A program made the position numbers and the translations under genes. Of a stretch of 64,000 bases of DNA, positions 20,034-29,634 are shown piece after piece. The notes under the pieces were generated by a model. The model was not told the origin of the DNA. It made no database searches and was given only the letters and a program-made list of their open reading frames with translations. The first letter of the stretch is position 1, and every line of letters starts with the position of its first letter. This DNA comes from Betaproteobacteria bacterium (GTDB lineage: Bacteria > Pseudomonadota > Gammaproteobacteria > Burkholderiales > SG8-39), in NCBI GenBank assembly GCA_016713125.1, contig JADJPT010000006.1, positions 62,001 to 126,000 on the forward strand, in the 5' to 3' direction.

Positions 20034-21656
20034 ATGAACCAGGGCAGCCCCCCCACCGACGGCCTCAACGTCTCACTCACGCCGGCGCAGGCGCTGGAGC
20101 TGGCGGCGGCCATGTGCAGGCAGAACGCCTGGGAGCACGCCGCCGGCCTGTGCAGGGCCGTGCTCGCGGCGCAGCCCGACGCCTTCGAGGCGCTGAACCT
20201 GCTGGGCGTGATCGCGCGCCGCAACGGCCGCATGCAGGAGGCGCAGGCCCTGTTCGCGCGCGTGGTGGCGCTGAAGCCCGACTTTGCCGACGCCCACAAC
20301 AACCTCGGCAACGCCCTGCTCGATCTCGGTCGTGCGGCCGAGGCGCTGCGCAGCCATACGCGCGCGGTCGAACTCGACCCGCGCCATGCCGAGGCGCACA
20401 ACAATCGCGGCAACGCGCTGCGCGACCTGCGCCGTCCGGCCGCAGCGCTGCACAGCTACGATCAGGCGCTCGCGCTGCGCCCGCAACTGGCCGAAGTGCA
20501 CAACAACCGCGCCAACGCGCTGCGCGACCTGGGCCACGCCGGACCGGCCTGTGCCGGCTACGCCCGGGCGCTCGCGCTGAAGCCCGACTACGCCGAGGCC
20601 CACGCCAACCTGGGCAACGCGCTGCGCGACCTGGGCCGGCACCAGGAGGCGCTGCAAAGCTACGAGCGCGCCATCGCGCTGGAGCCGCAGTTCGCGCGCG
20701 CGCACCTGAACCTGGCGCTGTGCCGCCTGCAGCTGGGCGATTTCGCGCGCGGCTGTGCCGGCTACGAATGGCGTCGCAAGGACGCCCAGCACGCCGAACT
20801 GCAACGCCGCTTCACGCGCCCGCTGTGGCTGGGCAGGGAAGACATCGCCGGCAAGACCCTGCTGCTGCACGCCGAGCAGGGCTACGGCGACGTGCTGCAG
20901 TTCTGCCGCTACGCGCAATCGGTGGCGGGGCGCGGCGCGCGGGTGGTGCTGGAGGTGCACAAGCCGCTGGTCGCGCTGCTGCAGGGGCTGCCCGGCGTGC
21001 AGCGCGTGCTGGCGCGCGGCGAACGCCTGCCCGCCCACGACCTGCAGTGCCCGCTGATGAGCCTGCCGTACGCCCTGGGCACCACGCCGCAGGACATTCC
21101 CGCCCCGCCCCGCCTGCAGGTCCCGGCCGCGGTGCTGCAGGCCTGGCGAAGCCGGCTGGACGCGCAATCCGGCGCACAGGCCGGCCCACCCACCGGCCCG
21201 CGCATCGGCCTGGCCTGGAGCGGCAACCCCACGCATGTCGACGACCGCCGGCGCAGCATCGCCCTGCGGCAATTCGCCCCCGCGCTCACCGGCCTGGGGC
21301 GCTGCTACAGCCTGCAGCGCGAGGTGCGCGAGGACGACGTCGAAGCGCTGGCCGCGCACCCCGGGCTGCGCCATTTCGGCCCCGCACTGGCCGACTTCAC
21401 CGACACCGCGGCGCTGTGCGCGATGATGGATCTGGTGATCTGCGTGGACACCGCGGTGGCGCACCTGGCGGGCACGCTGGGTCGCGAAGTCTGGCTGCTG
21501 CTGCCCTCCAACCCGGACTGGCGCTGGCTGCTCGCGCGCGAGGACAGCCCCTGGTACCCCGGCATGCGCCTGTTCCGCCAGAGCGCGCCGGGCGACTGGG
21601 ATGGCGTGCTGGCGCGGGTGCGCGCCGCGCTGGCCGGGCGCGTGCGCCCGCGCTGA
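20034..21656 (+). CDS. TPR-repeat glycosyltransferase-like protein
   Basis: A 540-residue protein with about six and a half tetratricopeptide repeats (roughly residues 15-245; repeating units such as AHNNLGNALLDLGRAAEAL and AHANLGNALRDLGRHQEAL). A C-terminal GT-B-like domain has TLLLHAEQGYGDVLQFCRYA, GLAWSGNPTHVDDRRRS and VDTAVAHLAGTLGREVWLL, typical of TPR-containing glycosyltransferases of the GT9/GT41-like group. There is no signal peptide, so it is cytoplasmic; glycosylation of a protein or surface glycan is plausible, the target unknown. I chose Met 20034 because the longer frame from 19881 would translate through the palindromic module. Neither start has a convincing Shine-Dalgarno. The gene is divergent from ndvB. 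Confidence 0.75.
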   Translation: MNQGSPPTDGLNVSLTPAQALELAAAMCRQNAWEHAAGLCRAVLAAQPDAFEALNLLGVIARRNGRMQEAQALFARVVALKPDFADAHNNLGNALLDLGRAAEALRSHTRAVELDPRHAEAHNNRGNALRDLRRPAAALHSYDQALALRPQLAEVHNNRANALRDLGHAGPACAGYARALALKPDYAEAHANLGNALRDLGRHQEALQSYERAIALEPQFARAHLNLALCRLQLGDFARGCAGYEWRRKDAQHAELQRRFTRPLWLGREDIAGKTLLLHAEQGYGDVLQFCRYAQSVAGRGARVVLEVHKPLVALLQGLPGVQRVLARGERLPAHDLQCPLMSLPYALGTTPQDIPAPPRLQVPAAVLQAWRSRLDAQSGAQAGPPTGPRIGLAWSGNPTHVDDRRRSIALRQFAPALTGLGRCYSLQREVREDDVEALAAHPGLRHFGPALADFTDTAALCAMMDLVICVDTAVAHLAGTLGREVWLLLPSNPDWRWLLAREDSPWYPGMRLFRQSAPGDWDGVLARVRAALAGRVRPR

Positions 21657-21666
21657 ATCCTGCCCG

Positions 21667-22683
21667 CTACTCCTCGCCGGCTTCCAGCAGCGGAAACAGC
21701 GTGCCCACGTTCTCGCGCACGGCGCGCTCGTAGATCCAGTTGCCCAGCACCACGTCGCTGACCGCGAAACCGCGATGCCAGAACACGATGGTGCCGTCGC
21801 CGGCTTCGCGCCCGGGCTTCAGGCCGGCCACCACCTGGCCGATCTCGGCATGCAGGTTCCGTTCGCTCAGGCGCCCGTCGACGATCATCGGATGCAGCGC
21901 CCCGCCCTGCTTGCACTGCGCCCAGTCGTCGACCACCACCTTGCTCGCGCCGCTGACCACCGCGGGATCCAGCGCCATCATCCAGCCGTAGGTCACCACC
22001 AGCGCACCGGGCTTCACGGCGGCAGCCGGAATCAGCATCTCGGGTTTTTCCAGGCGCGTGGCCTCGACGATGATGTCGGCGCCCGCGCAGGCCTCGGCGG
22101 CCGTGGCGAAGCACACCGCCTTCAGGCCCAGTTCGCTGCGCACGCGCGCGGCCAGCCGCTCGCGCGACTCGGGCCGCGCGCTGTTGATGCGCACCTCGGT
22201 CAGGGCGAACTTGCGGGCCAGCAGCTGCAGGTTGGAGAAGGCCGTGCCGCGCGCGCCGATGTGCGCCACCACCTTGCTGTCCTTTTTCGCCAGGTGCATG
22301 GCGCCGGCGCAGGTCACCGCGCCGGTGCGCTGCCAGGTCAGGCTGGTGGCGTCCATGATGCACAGCGGCACGCCGATGGCCGGATCGTAGAGAGTGAGCA
22401 CGCCGACCTCGGAGGGCAGGCCGTGCTTCCAGTTGTCGACGTAATCGCCGATCACCTTGATGCCGGCGCGCCTGGCCGGCCCCACCCAGGCGGAAAGGAT
22501 GTTGAAGTGCCCGTTCATCAGGTGGTCGAGGTGCAGATGGCCCTTGGGCGGCATCACCACCTCCTTCCTGCCGTGCGCGGCCAGGCCGGAGGCCACCACC
22601 TCGACGAGCTGGTCCGGGTTGGGGTTCAGCGCCTCGACCTGGGCGCGCGAGAGCAGTCGGATGGAGATCGCGGTCTTGGACAT
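21667..22683 (-). CDS. Ornithine cyclodeaminase/mu-crystallin family protein (paralogue 1)
   Basis: NAD(P)-dependent dehydrogenase/deaminase-like protein, 338 residues, intact frame. The N-terminus reads MSKTAISIRLLSRAQVEAL. Substrate-side features: MPPKGHLHLD and GIKVIGDYVDNW. Cofactor side: RTGAVTCAGAMHLAKKDSKV followed by VVAHIGARGTAFSNLQLL, the GxGxxG-like Rossmann turn. Members act on ornithine, alanine, cyclic imino acids or N-substituted amino acids, so the substrate is open. It lies directly after, and perhaps overlaps, the end of paralogue 2, in an apparent iclR-paralogue 2-paralogue 1 operon. It converges with the TPR gene, with only 10 bp between the ends. Confidence 0.85.
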   Translation of the reverse strand: MSKTAISIRLLSRAQVEALNPNPDQLVEVVASGLAAHGRKEVVMPPKGHLHLDHLMNGHFNILSAWVGPARRAGIKVIGDYVDNWKHGLPSEVGVLTLYDPAIGVPLCIMDATSLTWQRTGAVTCAGAMHLAKKDSKVVAHIGARGTAFSNLQLLARKFALTEVRINSARPESRERLAARVRSELGLKAVCFATAAEACAGADIIVEATRLEKPEMLIPAAAVKPGALVVTYGWMMALDPAVVSGASKVVVDDWAQCKQGGALHPMIVDGRLSERNLHAEIGQVVAGLKPGREAGDGTIVFWHRGFAVSDVVLGNWIYERAVRENVGTLFPLLEAGEE

Positions 22684-23709
22684 TGCGTTCGCCCTCGGTG
22701 GAAGCGCAGCGTCTGGCCCAAACAGGCGCTTGGCCTTTTCAGGATGGCGTGGCCCAGCGAGACATCGGTGATCGACAGGCCGCGGTGCCAGAACAGGATG
22801 GTTTCGTCGTCGCGCTCGCGCCCGGGCTTCCTGCCGGCCACCACCTGGCCGAGCTCGGCGTGCAGGTTGCCCTCGTGCAGCTTGCCGCTGTCGACGATCT
22901 CGCGCAGCGCGCCGAACGGCAGTCCCTTCCTGCACTGTCCCCAGTCGTCGACCAGCATCTTGCTCATGATGTCGGGCAGCGAGAGCTCGACGGCGCTCAT
23001 GGTGCCGTAGGGCATCACCAGCGCGCCCTTCTTGATCCATTCCGTCTTCAGCAGCGGTTCGGGCCGGGGCAGGCGTGAGGCCTCGACCACGATGTCGGCG
23101 TCACGCACGCAGGCCTCCCAGGAGTCCACCGCCACCACCTTCTTGCCGAGGTCCTTGCTGAGCCTGGCGGCGAATGCGTCCTGGCTCTCCTTGCGCTTGG
23201 AATGCACGCGGATCTCGTCGAAGTCGTACAGGTGGTCCATCAGCCGCACGTTCCAGTACGAGGTGCCGCGCGCGCCGATGTGGCCGAGCACCTTGCTGCC
23301 CTTGCGCGCCAGGTGCTTGGCGCCCAGCGCGGTGACCGCGCCGGTGCGGATGTCGGTGATCGCGCTGGCGTCCATGATGGCCACCGGCGCGCCGTTGTGC
23401 GGGTTCATCAGGTTCAGCGTGCACAGCTCGGAGGGCAGATCCTCCTTGTAGTTGTTGACGAAGTCGCCCACCACTTTCACGCCGGCCAGATTGAGCGGCT
23501 TGACCACGCCGCGCAGCACGTTGAAATGACCGTGCGCCGAATCCTCGGGCACCAGGTGCACGCGCGGCTCGATGACGACCTGGCCGTCGCCCTGCGCGCG
23601 CAGCGCGAGCTCCACGGCGTCGAGGATCTCGTCCTCGGTGAGGGCCAGGGCTTCGATGTCCGGACCGTTGATGTAGGTGATGTGCTTGCTTCGCTGACGG
23701 ATGCTCCAT
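22626..23709 (-). CDS. Ornithine cyclodeaminase/mu-crystallin family protein (paralogue 2), frameshifted
   Basis: Second member of the family, clearly homologous to its downstream neighbour. Features: ITYINGPDIEALALTEDEIL, VKVVGDFVNNYKEDLPSEL, ITDIRTGAVTALGAKHLARK and VLGHIGARGTSYWNVRLMD. ATG 23709 is the only sensible start but needs a one-base shift to enter the frame (SIRQRSKHITYI). The end is also doubtful: after DVSLGHAIL a run of four A's (near 22740) may have lost a base. The open frame stops at 22626, inside paralogue 1. About 30 bp separate it from the iclR stop. Two adjacent paralogues could be partners or act on related substrates. Confidence 0.8.
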
Positions 23710-23739
23710 GCTGGGGTGGATTGTCGGGCGGTTGGAAGT

Positions 23740-24457
23740 TCAGCGATGCGCGGCCAGCAGCGCCGAGATCTTCGTGGCGGCCTGCGCGACCAGCGCACCA
23801 TAGTCGCGCAGCATCGCGCTCCGTGGTGGGGTACACCGGACCGGTCACGCTGATCGAGGCGATGATGGCGCCGGCGGCGTCGAAGATGGGCGCGGCCACG
23901 GCACAGACGTCGGGTTCCACGGTCTTGCGCGTCAGCACGAAGCCTTCGGGGCCGGTCCTGCCGCACAGTGCCGCGCCGTTGGCGCTGTCCCTGAGCGGCA
24001 TCAGCTTGCCGGCCCAGCTCGCATGGCGGATCGGGTGGCGGCTCATCAGCTGGCGCACATACGTGAAGTGCTCGGCGTCGAAGGCCACGGCGAGGTTCGC
24101 GTTCTCGCCCGTGGTTTCGTTCAGCGAAACGAGGAACGGCTCCGCGAGATCGAGGAAATTGAAACTGTGCCGCGCAGCGATTCCCAGTTGCAGCATGCGC
24201 AGACCCAGCGAATACTGCCCGGCGGCGTCGCGGCGCACGAAATCGAGCGACTCAAGGGTGGCCAGCAGGCGCGAAACAGTGGACACCGGCAGCCCGGTCA
24301 GGCGCGAAATTTGCGTCATCGTGGCGGCCGGCAGCTCGGCACCGAACACGGCGAGGATCGCGTAAGCGCGTTGCACCGAGCGCACGCTCTCCTCGGCCGG
24401 ACGGGCCGCCGGACGAGGGATCGATTGTTGTTTTGAACTGGAAGACTGTTTTACCAT
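23740..24457 (-). CDS. IclR-family transcriptional regulator, frameshifted
   Basis: About 239 residues. Winged helix-turn-helix at residues 25-90 (SVQRAYAILAVFGAELP, MTQISRLTGLPVSTVSRLL), then an effector-binding domain with GLRMLQLGIAARHSFNFLDL, RQLMSRHPIRHASWAGKLMP and FDAAGAIIASISVTGPVYP. A frame change near 23820 separates TTERD from the natural end MLRDYGALVAQAATKISALL. It is divergent from the Bug-family binding-protein gene, and the two share a 95-bp gap holding an IclR-type operator. It leads the operon containing the two cyclodeaminase paralogues and probably regulates both directions in response to a small carboxylate; that is inference. Confidence 0.88.
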
Positions 24458-24461
24458 CTGT

Positions 24462-24489
24462 CGGAAATATATTCCCGTATAACGGAAAT
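24462..24489. promoter_or_regulatory. IclR-type operator
   Basis: GGAAAT (24463-24468), two bases, ATTCCC (24471-24476), then a further GGAAAT (24484-24489). The first pair closely matches the classic IclR palindrome TGGAAATNATTTCCA. It is centred about 12 bp upstream of the iclR start and about 83 bp upstream of the Bug gene, as expected for a self-regulating divergent regulator. Confidence 0.6.
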
Positions 24490-24552
24490 CGCAATCCCGC
24501 CCGCAGGGCGCACGAATCAACATCCGCCTCACAAACCAGGAGAGGAAACGCC

Positions 24553-25512
24553 ATGAACAAACTGCTCGCCGCACTGATCCTCGCGCTCACCGCCCAAGGC
24601 GCCCAGGCCCAGGCCTGGCCGTCCAAGCCGGTGCGCATCGTCAACGCCTTCGCCCCCGGCGGCCCGTCCGATCTGGTCTCGCGCGCGGTCGGCGAGAAGC
24701 TGCAGGCGATGTGGGGCCAGCCGGTGGTGGTCGAGGCGCGCCCCGGCGCCGACGGCATCATCGGCATGGAGCACGCGGCCAAGTCGGCGCCCGACGGCTA
24801 CACCCTGGTGACGGTGCCGGTGGGCAATGCGGTGATCCTGCCCAACCTGCGTGCCAAGCTGGCCTACGACATCAACAAGGACTTCGTGCCCATCACCATG
24901 CTGGCCACGGTGCAGAACGTGCTGGTGGTCGGCGCCGGCGTGCAGGCGAGCAACATCCGCGACCTGCTGGCCCTGTCCAAGTCCAACCCGGGCAAGCTGT
25001 CCTTTGCCTCCCCCGGCCTGGGCAGCTCGCCGCACATCGCCGGCGAGATGCTCAAGTCGGCCACCGGCATCGACATGATCCACGTCGCCTACAAGGGCAC
25101 CGGCCCGGCGCTGAACGATGTCATGGGCGGCCAGGTCACCATGATGTTCAGCCAGATGTCCTCGGCGCTGCAGCTGGTCAAGCAGGGCAAGCTCAAGGCG
25201 ATCGGCGTGGCCAGCGCGCAGCGCCATACGGCGGCGCCGGACATCCCGACCATCGCCGAGCAGGCGTTGCCCGGGTTCGAGGCGATGGCCTGGTATGCGC
25301 TGTTCGCGCCGGCCGGCACGCCCGCCGAGATCGTCGCCAAGGTCGCCGCCGACGCCACCAAGGCCCTGCAGATGCCCGACGTGAAGGAGCGCCTGTCGGG
25401 CCTGGGCGCCGACCCGGTGGGCGGCACGCCGGCCGAGTTCGCCAAGCGCCTGGCGGTGGAGAACAAGCGCTGGGGCGACGCCATCCGCAAAGCCGGCATC
25501 AAGGCCGACTGA
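24553..25512 (+). CDS. Bug/TctC-family periplasmic solute-binding protein
   Basis: A 319-residue periplasmic binding protein of the tripartite tricarboxylate transporter type. Signal peptide MNKLLAALILALTAQGAQAQ with cleavage after AQA. Mature features: WPSKPVRIVNAFAPGGPSDL, VVVEARPGADGIIGMEHAAK, SPGLGSSPHIAGEMLKSATG and HVAYKGTGPALNDVMGGQV. The start is supported by a GGAGAGGA Shine-Dalgarno. No TctA/TctB membrane genes are nearby, which is usual for these expanded families in Burkholderiales. The shared gap with iclR and its operator suggests the ligand is a substrate of the local pathway. Confidence 0.92.
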   Translation: MNKLLAALILALTAQGAQAQAWPSKPVRIVNAFAPGGPSDLVSRAVGEKLQAMWGQPVVVEARPGADGIIGMEHAAKSAPDGYTLVTVPVGNAVILPNLRAKLAYDINKDFVPITMLATVQNVLVVGAGVQASNIRDLLALSKSNPGKLSFASPGLGSSPHIAGEMLKSATGIDMIHVAYKGTGPALNDVMGGQVTMMFSQMSSALQLVKQGKLKAIGVASAQRHTAAPDIPTIAEQALPGFEAMAWYALFAPAGTPAEIVAKVAADATKALQMPDVKERLSGLGADPVGGTPAEFAKRLAVENKRWGDAIRKAGIKAD

Positions 25513-25537
25513 GCACGGCCGCGCACACGGACGCGCC

Positions 25538-26348
25538 ATGAGCCTGCCGATCGCCAACGCACGCATGTATTCGGCGGCCGCGCCCGCCAAGGCCGCCTGG
25601 CGGGAGGTCTTCGCCTGGGTGCTGGCGCGCTCCGGCGTCGCGATGGACCTGATCGACCACGACCCGCCGAACATGCTGGGCGACCTGTGGGCGCGCGCCG
25701 ACCTGGGCGCCACCATGATGTGCGGACTGCCCTGGGCGCTGCGCACGCCCACGCCGACCCTGGTGGCCGCGCCGGTGCCCTCGCCGGCGCGTTACGGCGG
25801 GCGCGCGGTCTACTTCAGCGACATCCTGGTGCGCGCCGACGCCGCCTACACGCAGCTCGAGGACACCTTCGGCCGCACGGTGGGCTACACGCTGACCGAT
25901 TCGATGTCCGGCTGCGTGGCCCCGCAACACGCGCCTGGAATCCTGGCGAACGCCGGAGCGGCCGCGGCTGTACGCCCGGGTGGTGGGAGAACTGGTGCAC
26001 GTGCGCGGCATGATCGAGGCCATCACCGCGCGGCGCGTCGACGTGGGCGCGGTGGACAGTTACGTCTGCGACCTGCTGCGCCTGCACGACCCGCAGTTCA
26101 TGGCGCAGGTGAAATGCATAGGCACCACCTCGGCCGTGCCCATCCCGCCGGTGGTGGCCACGGCCGAACTGGGCGCCGCCGGGCTGGCGGCCCTGCAGCA
26201 GGCCTTTCTGGCGGTCGCCGCGGCGCCCGAACTGGCGCAGGCGCGGGCGGCCCTGCTGCTGGATCGCTTCATCGTTCCCGCGCCCGCCGACTACGCCGTG
26301 TTCCACGCCATCCACGCCAGCAGCGAGCGCTACGCCGGGGTCTGGTAG
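25538..26348 (+). CDS. PhnD-like substrate-binding protein without signal peptide, frameshifted
   Basis: About 270 residues, resembling the PhnD/SsuA/transferrin-like periplasmic binding fold: SLPIANARMYSAAAPAKAAW at the N-terminus, YFSDILVRADAAYTQLEDTFGRTVGYTLTDSMSG in the middle, and ITARRVDVGAVDSYVCDLL and VVATAELGAAGL later. One frame change near 25925 (after DSMSGC) joins the halves. There is no hydrophobic signal peptide, so it is cytoplasmic, exported with a partner, or enzyme-like. It begins 25 bp after the Bug gene, so the same transcript is likely. The ligand is unknown. Confidence 0.65.
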
Positions 26349-26404
26349 CCGCGCGGGTTTGGTAAGCTGTCCGCCACCCCATCGGAACCGGGAGCCCGAG
26401 GAGC

Positions 26405-27109
26405 ATGCAGAGGCGAGAGTTCATACGGGCCTGCGCGGCCGGGCTGGCCGCGGCCGGCGCCGCGCACGGCGCACAGGCCGCCGGCGAAGCAACGCCGCGC
26501 CTCTACCCCAGGGCGCGGCTGGTCGACGCGCAGGGCAAGCCGCTGCGCGCGGCGCAGCTGCCCGCGCAGCGCAACCTGATCTTCCACTATCCGTACCAGT
26601 CCACGCCCTGCTTCCTGCTGAACCTGGGCAGGCCGGTGACCGGCGCGGCCACGCTGCAGACCGCCGACCGGCGCAGCTACGAATGGAAGGGCGGGGTGGG
26701 CGCGGGACGCTCCATCGTCGCGTACTCGGCGATCTGCGCGCACCAGCTCGCCTACCCGACGCGCGAGATCAGTTTCATCAGCTTTCGCGCCGAGGCCAGC
26801 GCGCGCAACAAGCACGCGCAGGTCATCCATTGCTGCGCCGAGCACAGCCAGTACGACCCGGCGGCCGGCGCGCGCGTGCTGGCCGGCCCCGCGCCGCAGC
26901 CGCTGGCCGCCATCCTGCTCGAGCACGACGCGAAGACCGACCAGCTCAGTGCGGTCGGCACGCTGGGCGGCGAGATGTTCAACCAGTTCTTCGCCAAGTA
27001 CGAGTTCAAGCTCGCCATGGAACACGGCGGGGCGACGCGCGCGGCGGCCGGCGGCGAGGCGCGCGTCACCGAACTCGACCACTACTGCAGGCAGCAGGTG
27101 CGCTGCTGA
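26405..27109 (+). CDS. Tat-exported Rieske [2Fe-2S] protein
   Basis: A 234-residue electron-transfer protein. The N-terminus [20 protein letters not shown] is a twin-arginine signal with cleavage near AQAAG. The Rieske ligands appear as C-A-H (in [16 protein letters not shown]) and C-A-E-H (in [19 protein letters not shown]), about 50 residues apart, with an extra cysteine directly before the second motif. The C-terminus ends [10 protein letters not shown], with two more cysteines. No catalytic partner (oxidase or reductase large subunit) lies next to it. A GAGGAG Shine-Dalgarno precedes the ATG. It reads on toward aat, with a 20-bp gap. Confidence 0.75.
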   Translation: MQRREFIRACAAGLAAAGAAHGAQAAGEATPRLYPRARLVDAQGKPLRAAQLPAQRNLIFHYPYQSTPCFLLNLGRPVTGAATLQTADRRSYEWKGGVGAGRSIVAYSAICAHQLAYPTREISFISFRAEASARNKHAQVIHCCAEHSQYDPAAGARVLAGPAPQPLAAILLEHDAKTDQLSAVGTLGGEMFNQFFAKYEFKLAMEHGGATRAAAGGEARVTELDHYCRQQVRC

Positions 27110-27128
27110 ACGCGGCGCACGCCCGCAC

Positions 27129-27854
27129 GTGATTCCCTGGCTGGAGCGCGGCACGCCGTTTCCGCCGGTCGAACGCGCGCTGCGCCATCCCAACGGCCTG
27201 CTGGCGGCCGGTGCCGACCTCTCGGCCGACCGCATCCTCGCGGCCTACCGGCGCGGCATCTTCCCGTGGTACTCCGAGGGCGAACCGGTGCTGTGGTGGA
27301 GTCCCGATCCGCGCATGGTGCTGGTGCCCGCCGAACTGAAGATTTCCCGCTCGCTGGCCAGGAGCCTGCGCAACCGCGGCTATGCGCTGCGCATCGACAC
27401 CGCCTTCGAGGCCGTGCTCGAGGGCTGCGCAGCGCCGCGCCGCGACGCGGCCGGCACCTGGCTCAGCCCGGAGATGCGCGCGGCCTACCTGCGCCTGCAT
27501 CGCCTGGGCCATGCGCACTCCTTCGAGACCTGGCGCGGAGGCGAGCTGGTCGGCGGGCTGTACGGCCTGGCGATCGGCCGCATGTTCTACGGCGAATCGA
27601 TGTTCACGCGCGCCACCGACGCGTCCAAGGCGGCGCTGGCCGGACTGGCGCGCGAACTGGTGCTGCGCGGCTTCCCGCTGATCGACTGCCAGATGAACAC
27701 CGCGCACCTGGCCTCGCTGGGCGCGCGCGAAATGCCGCGCGCCGATTTCTTGCGCAGCCTCGGCGGGTTGGTAAACTACGCGCAGCCGCCCGGGCCCTGG
27801 GAACCTTCCCCCGCCGGCGCTGCGCGACCAGACGAGAGCCCATGTCCCGGCTGA
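27129..27854 (+). CDS. aat: Leucyl/phenylalanyl-tRNA-protein transferase
   Basis: Adds Leu or Phe from charged tRNA to proteins with N-terminal Lys/Arg, marking them for ClpAP. 241 residues, starting at GTG 27129 ([20 protein letters not shown]). Landmarks: [75 protein letters not shown] and [18 protein letters not shown]. The frame is intact. The stop lies 13 bp inside the following bpt gene, so both N-degron transferases are made together, a common betaproteobacterial arrangement. Confidence 0.96.
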   Translation: MIPWLERGTPFPPVERALRHPNGLLAAGADLSADRILAAYRRGIFPWYSEGEPVLWWSPDPRMVLVPAELKISRSLARSLRNRGYALRIDTAFEAVLEGCAAPRRDAAGTWLSPEMRAAYLRLHRLGHAHSFETWRGGELVGGLYGLAIGRMFYGESMFTRATDASKAALAGLARELVLRGFPLIDCQMNTAHLASLGAREMPRADFLRSLGGLVNYAQPPGPWEPSPAGAARPDESPCPG

Positions 27855-28582
27855 ACGACCTGCCCCATGCGGTACTGCAGTTCTACGTGACCGCGCCGTA
27901 TCCGTGCAGCTACCTGCCGGATCGCATGGCGCGCTCGCAGGTCGCCACCCCCTCGCACCTGATCAACACCGAACTGTACGGCGACCTGGTCAAGGCCGGA
28001 TTCCGGCGCAGCGGCATCTTCACCTACCGCCCGCATTGCGATGGCTGCCGCGCCTGCGTGCCGGTGCGCATCCCGGTCGACGAATTCGTGCCGGCGCGTT
28101 CGCAGAAGCGCGCCTGGCGGCTGCACCAGGCGATGGGCTCGCAGATCCAGCCGCTCAAGTTCCGCCTCGAGCATTACGCGCTGTACCTGCGCTACCAGTC
28201 CAAGCGCCACTCGGGTGGCGGGATGGACAACGACAGCCGCGACCAGTATTCGCACTTCCTGCTGCAGAGCCGGGTCGACACGCGCCTGGTGGAGTTCCGC
28301 GACCAGGGCCAGCTGGCGATGATCTCCATCGTCGACTTCCTGCCCGACGGCCTGTCCTCGGTCTACACCTTCTTCGAACCGGACCGGCGCGGCGCGAGTT
28401 TCGGCACCTACAGCATCCTCTGGCAGATCGAAGCCTGCCGCCAGCTCGGCCTGCCCTACCTGTACCTGGGCTACTGGATACGCGAGTCGCCCAAGATGGC
28501 CTACAAGTCGCGCTTCGAACCCATGGAAGGCTTCATCGGCGGCGTCTGGCGGCGGTTGAGCGAAGAAGACTACGCGGGCTGA
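27842..28582 (+). CDS. bpt: Aspartate/glutamate leucyltransferase
   Basis: Attaches leucine to proteins with N-terminal Asp or Glu, feeding the ClpS/ClpAP N-degron pathway. 246 residues. Conserved features: [20 protein letters not shown] near the N-terminus, the cysteine cluster in [33 protein letters not shown], and the GNAT-like core ending [20 protein letters not shown] and EPMEGFIGG. Intact frame, overlapping aat by 13 bp. Confidence 0.96.
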   Translation: MSRLNDLPHAVLQFYVTAPYPCSYLPDRMARSQVATPSHLINTELYGDLVKAGFRRSGIFTYRPHCDGCRACVPVRIPVDEFVPARSQKRAWRLHQAMGSQIQPLKFRLEHYALYLRYQSKRHSGGGMDNDSRDQYSHFLLQSRVDTRLVEFRDQGQLAMISIVDFLPDGLSSVYTFFEPDRRGASFGTYSILWQIEACRQLGLPYLYLGYWIRESPKMAYKSRFEPMEGFIGGVWRRLSEEDYAG

Positions 28583-28614
28583 GCCGGCGCGGCCGGCGCC
28601 GGTAAAATGCCGGC

Positions 28615-29634
28615 ATGCTCTATACCTCGCACGCCCCCTGCTGTTCTCGCTGGACCCCGAAACCGCGCACGCCTTCACGCTGAAGAGCGCCGACCTGTTC
28701 GCCGGCAGCGGCCTGCTCGGCCCGGGCACCATCGCCGCCGCGCCGGTGCGCCTGATGGGCCTGGACTTCCCCAACGCCGTGGGCCTGGCCGCCGGCCTGG
28801 ACAAGAACGCCGACCACATCGACGCCATGGCCGCGCTGGAGCTCCGGCTTTCTCGAAGTCGGTACCGTCACGCCGCGCCCGCAGCCCGGCAACCCCAGGC
28901 CGCGCCTGTTCCGCCTGCCGCAGGCCAACGCGCTGATCAACCGCTTCGGCTTCAACAACGTCGGCGTGGACGCCTTCCTCGAGAATGCGGCGCGCGCGAA
29001 ATGGCGCGGCGTGCTCGGCATCAACATCGGCAAGAACTTCGACACGCCGATGGAGCGCGCGGCCGACGACTACGTGGCCTGCCTGGAGAAAGTCTGCACC
29101 GCGGCCAGCTACGTGACCATCAACATCTCCTCACCCAACACCAAGGGCCTGCGCGGGCTGCAGGACAAGGCCGTGCTCGACGCGCTGCTCGGCCGCATCG
29201 TCACGGCGCGTGACCGCCTGGCCGATCGCCACGGCAGGCGCGTGCCGCTGGCGCTGAAGATCGCCCCGGACCTCGACGCGACGCAGATCGCCGACATCGC
29301 CGCCACCGTGCGCGCACAGCGCATCGACGCGCTGATCGCCACCAACACCTCGCTGTCGCGCGCCGGCGTGGAAGGCCTGCCGCACGCCGAAGAACAGGGC
29401 GGCCTGTCGGGCGCGCCGATCAAGGCGCACGCCACCGCCGTGCTCGCCGCGCTGGCCCGCGAACTGGCCGGCGAAGTGCCGCTGATCGGCGCCGGCGGCA
29501 TCCTCTCGGGCGCCGACGCGGCCGAGAAAGCCGCGGCCGGCGCCTCGCTGGTGCAGCTCTACACCGGCCTGATCTACCGCGGCCCGGCGCTGGTGCGCGA
29601 ATGCGTGCGCGCGATGGACAGACAGCCGGCATGA
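28615..29634 (+). CDS. pyrD: Dihydroorotate dehydrogenase (quinone), frameshifted
   Basis: Class 2 enzyme of pyrimidine synthesis: oxidises dihydroorotate to orotate and passes electrons to membrane quinone. About 339 residues. [16 protein letters not shown] is recovered by one base in a C-run near 28635, and [20 protein letters not shown] by another near 28850. Thereafter the frame is clean: [42 protein letters not shown] (the family's catalytic-serine region), [17 protein letters not shown] and [13 protein letters not shown]. Its stop overlaps the ferredoxin gene's ATG. Confidence 0.95.

Noticed and set aside
20130..20770. Regular direct repeats of about 102 bp resembling a repeat array
   Set aside because: These are the DNA of tandem 34-residue TPR units in a coding frame, not CRISPR or satellite repeats.
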